Positions 62,759 to 64,000 of a stretch of 64,000 nt of DNA are shown piece by piece; position 1 is the stretch's first letter; each line of letters starts with the position of its first letter. Both the position numbers and the translations under genes were made by a program. Source of the DNA: Flavitalea plasmicola (lineage in GTDB: Bacteria; Bacteroidota; Bacteroidia; Chitinophagales; Chitinophagaceae); contig NZ_JAUOTO010000004.1 in assembly GCF_030546645.1 (NCBI RefSeq), positions 682,001-746,000 of the forward strand. Direction: 5' to 3'. The notes beneath the pieces were generated by a model. That model ran no database searches, was not told where the DNA came from, and was given only the letters and a program-made list of their open reading frames with translations.

Positions 62759-64000
62759 ATGCTTTTTAGAGCTTTTCGCCACCCCATTTGCATGAGAAAC
62801 GGGGTGCTAACCAAAACTTTGTTAGTGATGCGCCTAACAACCATTTTATTGTTGTCTACCTGCCTGCATCTCAGCGCTAACAGCAGGGCCCAGAAGATCA
62901 CACTGTCGGAGCACCGGTCCTCGCTGGAGAAAGTCTTCCGCGAGATCAAGAAGCAGACGGGCTATCTTTTTGTGTACCGTGACGAGTGGCTGAAAGAGGC
63001 GGATAAGGTAGACGTCGACGTGAAGGAGGGATCACTTGAAGAGGTGTTGAAACTTTGTTTCGACAACCAGCCTTTCACTTATCTCATCGTTGACAATATG
63101 ATCGTCTTAAAGCAAAAGCCGCCGATTGTAGTGGCGCCGGTTCAGCCATGGGATGTCGAGCCTCCGCCGGGCCGGATAGATGTACATGGGCGCGTTACGG
63201 ATGAGAAGGGAAATCCCATTGCTGGGGCTACGGTGATGGTACGGGGAAGCAGGGCGGTATCCGGCGCCGGTGTCGTCGTAGTGGGGACGATGCCCGCGAC
63301 AGCTCCGGCTTACGATCAGCCCAGCGCAATAGCGGCTATTAATGCGCCGGTGGCACAGGCCACAGGAGCGCAGGTGACGGCAGGTAGCATTTTTGCAGTG
63401 GTAGTCACCGATGCCAATGGGGAGTTCAATCTGTACCAGGTGGCGGAAAATGCCTTCATCATGATCAGCAGCGTGGGATTCGAAACCCAGGAGCTGAGGA
63501 TCAATAAAAAGAAAGAGGTAGCTGTCAGGATGAAGATCAAAGTAACGGAGCTGAAGAATATCGAGGTCACTTATTCCAACGGCTACCAGGTGTTGTCCAG
63601 GGAACGGGCCACCGGTTCATTTTCCAAGCCGGATATGGAGACCTTCAAGGCACGTGTGAGCACACAGGATCTGATCCAGCGGCTGGATGGACTGGTGCCC
63701 GGCATGGTCGTGGCCCCTCCGGGTAATTACCAGGCCAGCAGGAGCGGTAATGGAAAGAAATCACAATCTTCGCTGATCAGAGGCCAGGGTTCCTTAGGGC
63801 TCTCGACTGAACCTTTGTATGTATTGAATGGAGTGCCTGTTCCGGACTTTTCTGATATCAACCCTGACGATGTCCAGGACATCACCGTCCTGAAGGACGC
63901 AGCAGCCGCTGCTATCTGGGGGGCACAGGCGGCCAATGGGGTCGTAGTAGTGGTGACAAAGACCGGAAGAAGGGACAGCAAATTCAGGGTCAACTACAGC
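62759..64000 (+). CDS. SusC/RagA-family TonB-dependent receptor with STN domain, 3' truncated
   Basis: The first 414 codons of a receptor that runs off the window. The ATG at 62759 is used; ATGs at 62792 and 62828 are in frame and also possible. The leader has TKTLLVMRLTTILLLSTCLH, typical of Chitinophagaceae SusC. The STN domain follows (KITLSEHRSSLEKVFREIKK ... NMIVLKQKP), then a carboxypeptidase-like domain that is interrupted by an Ala/Val-rich insert (about residues 165-216), then the plug with YVLNGVPVPDFSDINPDD and VLKDAAAAAIWGAQAANG. The STN domain and upstream sigma/FecR genes indicate a signalling receptor that induces its own locus. Confidence 0.93.
   Translation, partial: MLFRAFRHPICMRNGVLTKTLLVMRLTTILLLSTCLHLSANSRAQKITLSEHRSSLEKVFREIKKQTGYLFVYRDEWLKEADKVDVDVKEGSLEEVLKLCFDNQPFTYLIVDNMIVLKQKPPIVVAPVQPWDVEPPPGRIDVHGRVTDEKGNPIAGATVMVRGSRAVSGAGVVVVGTMPATAPAYDQPSAIAAINAPVAQATGAQVTAGSIFAVVVTDANGEFNLYQVAENAFIMISSVGFETQELRINKKKEVAVRMKIKVTELKNIEVTYSNGYQVLSRERATGSFSKPDMETFKARVSTQDLIQRLDGLVPGMVVAPPGNYQASRSGNGKKSQSSLIRGQGSLGLSTEPLYVLNGVPVPDFSDINPDDVQDITVLKDAAAAAIWGAQAANGVVVVVTKTGRRDSKFRVNYS

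Overview
The window looks like the chromosome of a Bacteroidota bacterium, most likely a member of the Chitinophagaceae (Chitinophaga-like). The evidence is SusC/SusD pairs, FecR/ECF-sigma trios, an STN-type SusC leader typical of that family, a type IX secretion C-terminal domain, a bacillithiol BshB1, and -7 boxes of the TAnnTTTG type. No rRNA, tRNA, CRISPR array, phage or insertion sequence was recognised.

Layout. 1-12.3 kb is a polysaccharide utilisation locus: a truncated SusC, a SusD lipoprotein and a 2696-residue secreted enzyme that joins GH89, GH35 and GH92 catalytic modules and ends in CARDB-like and LamG-like modules. 12.3-21.7 kb is visibly more AT-rich. It holds a minus-strand surface-polysaccharide operon (transglutaminase-like lipoprotein, O-antigen ligase-like protein with TPRs, acyltransferase), a DUF1573 lipoprotein followed by two tandem exported paralogs of unknown family, and a stand-alone MacB/FtsX-type permease. 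A fossil of the DUF1573 gene end lies between the two paralogs and records how they were duplicated.

21.7-33.2 kb holds a FAD oxidoreductase, an AraC regulator with a siderophore-interacting protein, modABC molybdate uptake, an arylamine N-acetyltransferase, an ECF sigma/FecR/STN trio whose third member is a repeat protein instead of a TonB receptor, and the alkylation-repair pair AlkA and Ada/Ogt.

33.2-40.8 kb is a probable sugar-acid cassette: two divergent gluconokinase-type FGGY kinases, an AraC regulator, an exported RraA-like protein, an exported enolase-superfamily dehydratase and a BASS transporter. 40.8-47.5 kb is largely housekeeping: DinB-like protein, dihydrolipoyl dehydrogenase, BshB1, fatty acid desaturase, the agmatine-to-putrescine pair AguA/AguB and a TPMT-like methyltransferase. 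47.6-60.6 kb has a T9SS-secreted modular protein, a universal stress protein, SMC, a DUF486 membrane protein, a BNR-type secreted protein, an Omp85-like barrel, a lipoprotein and a class I aldolase. 60.6-64 kb is a second sigma/FecR unit leading into a SusC that runs off the window.

The most unusual items are the triple glycosidase fusion, the duplicated exported Cys proteins with their fossil junction, the sigma/FecR/STN unit with a GVQxAG repeat effector, and the apparently periplasmic sugar-acid cassette.
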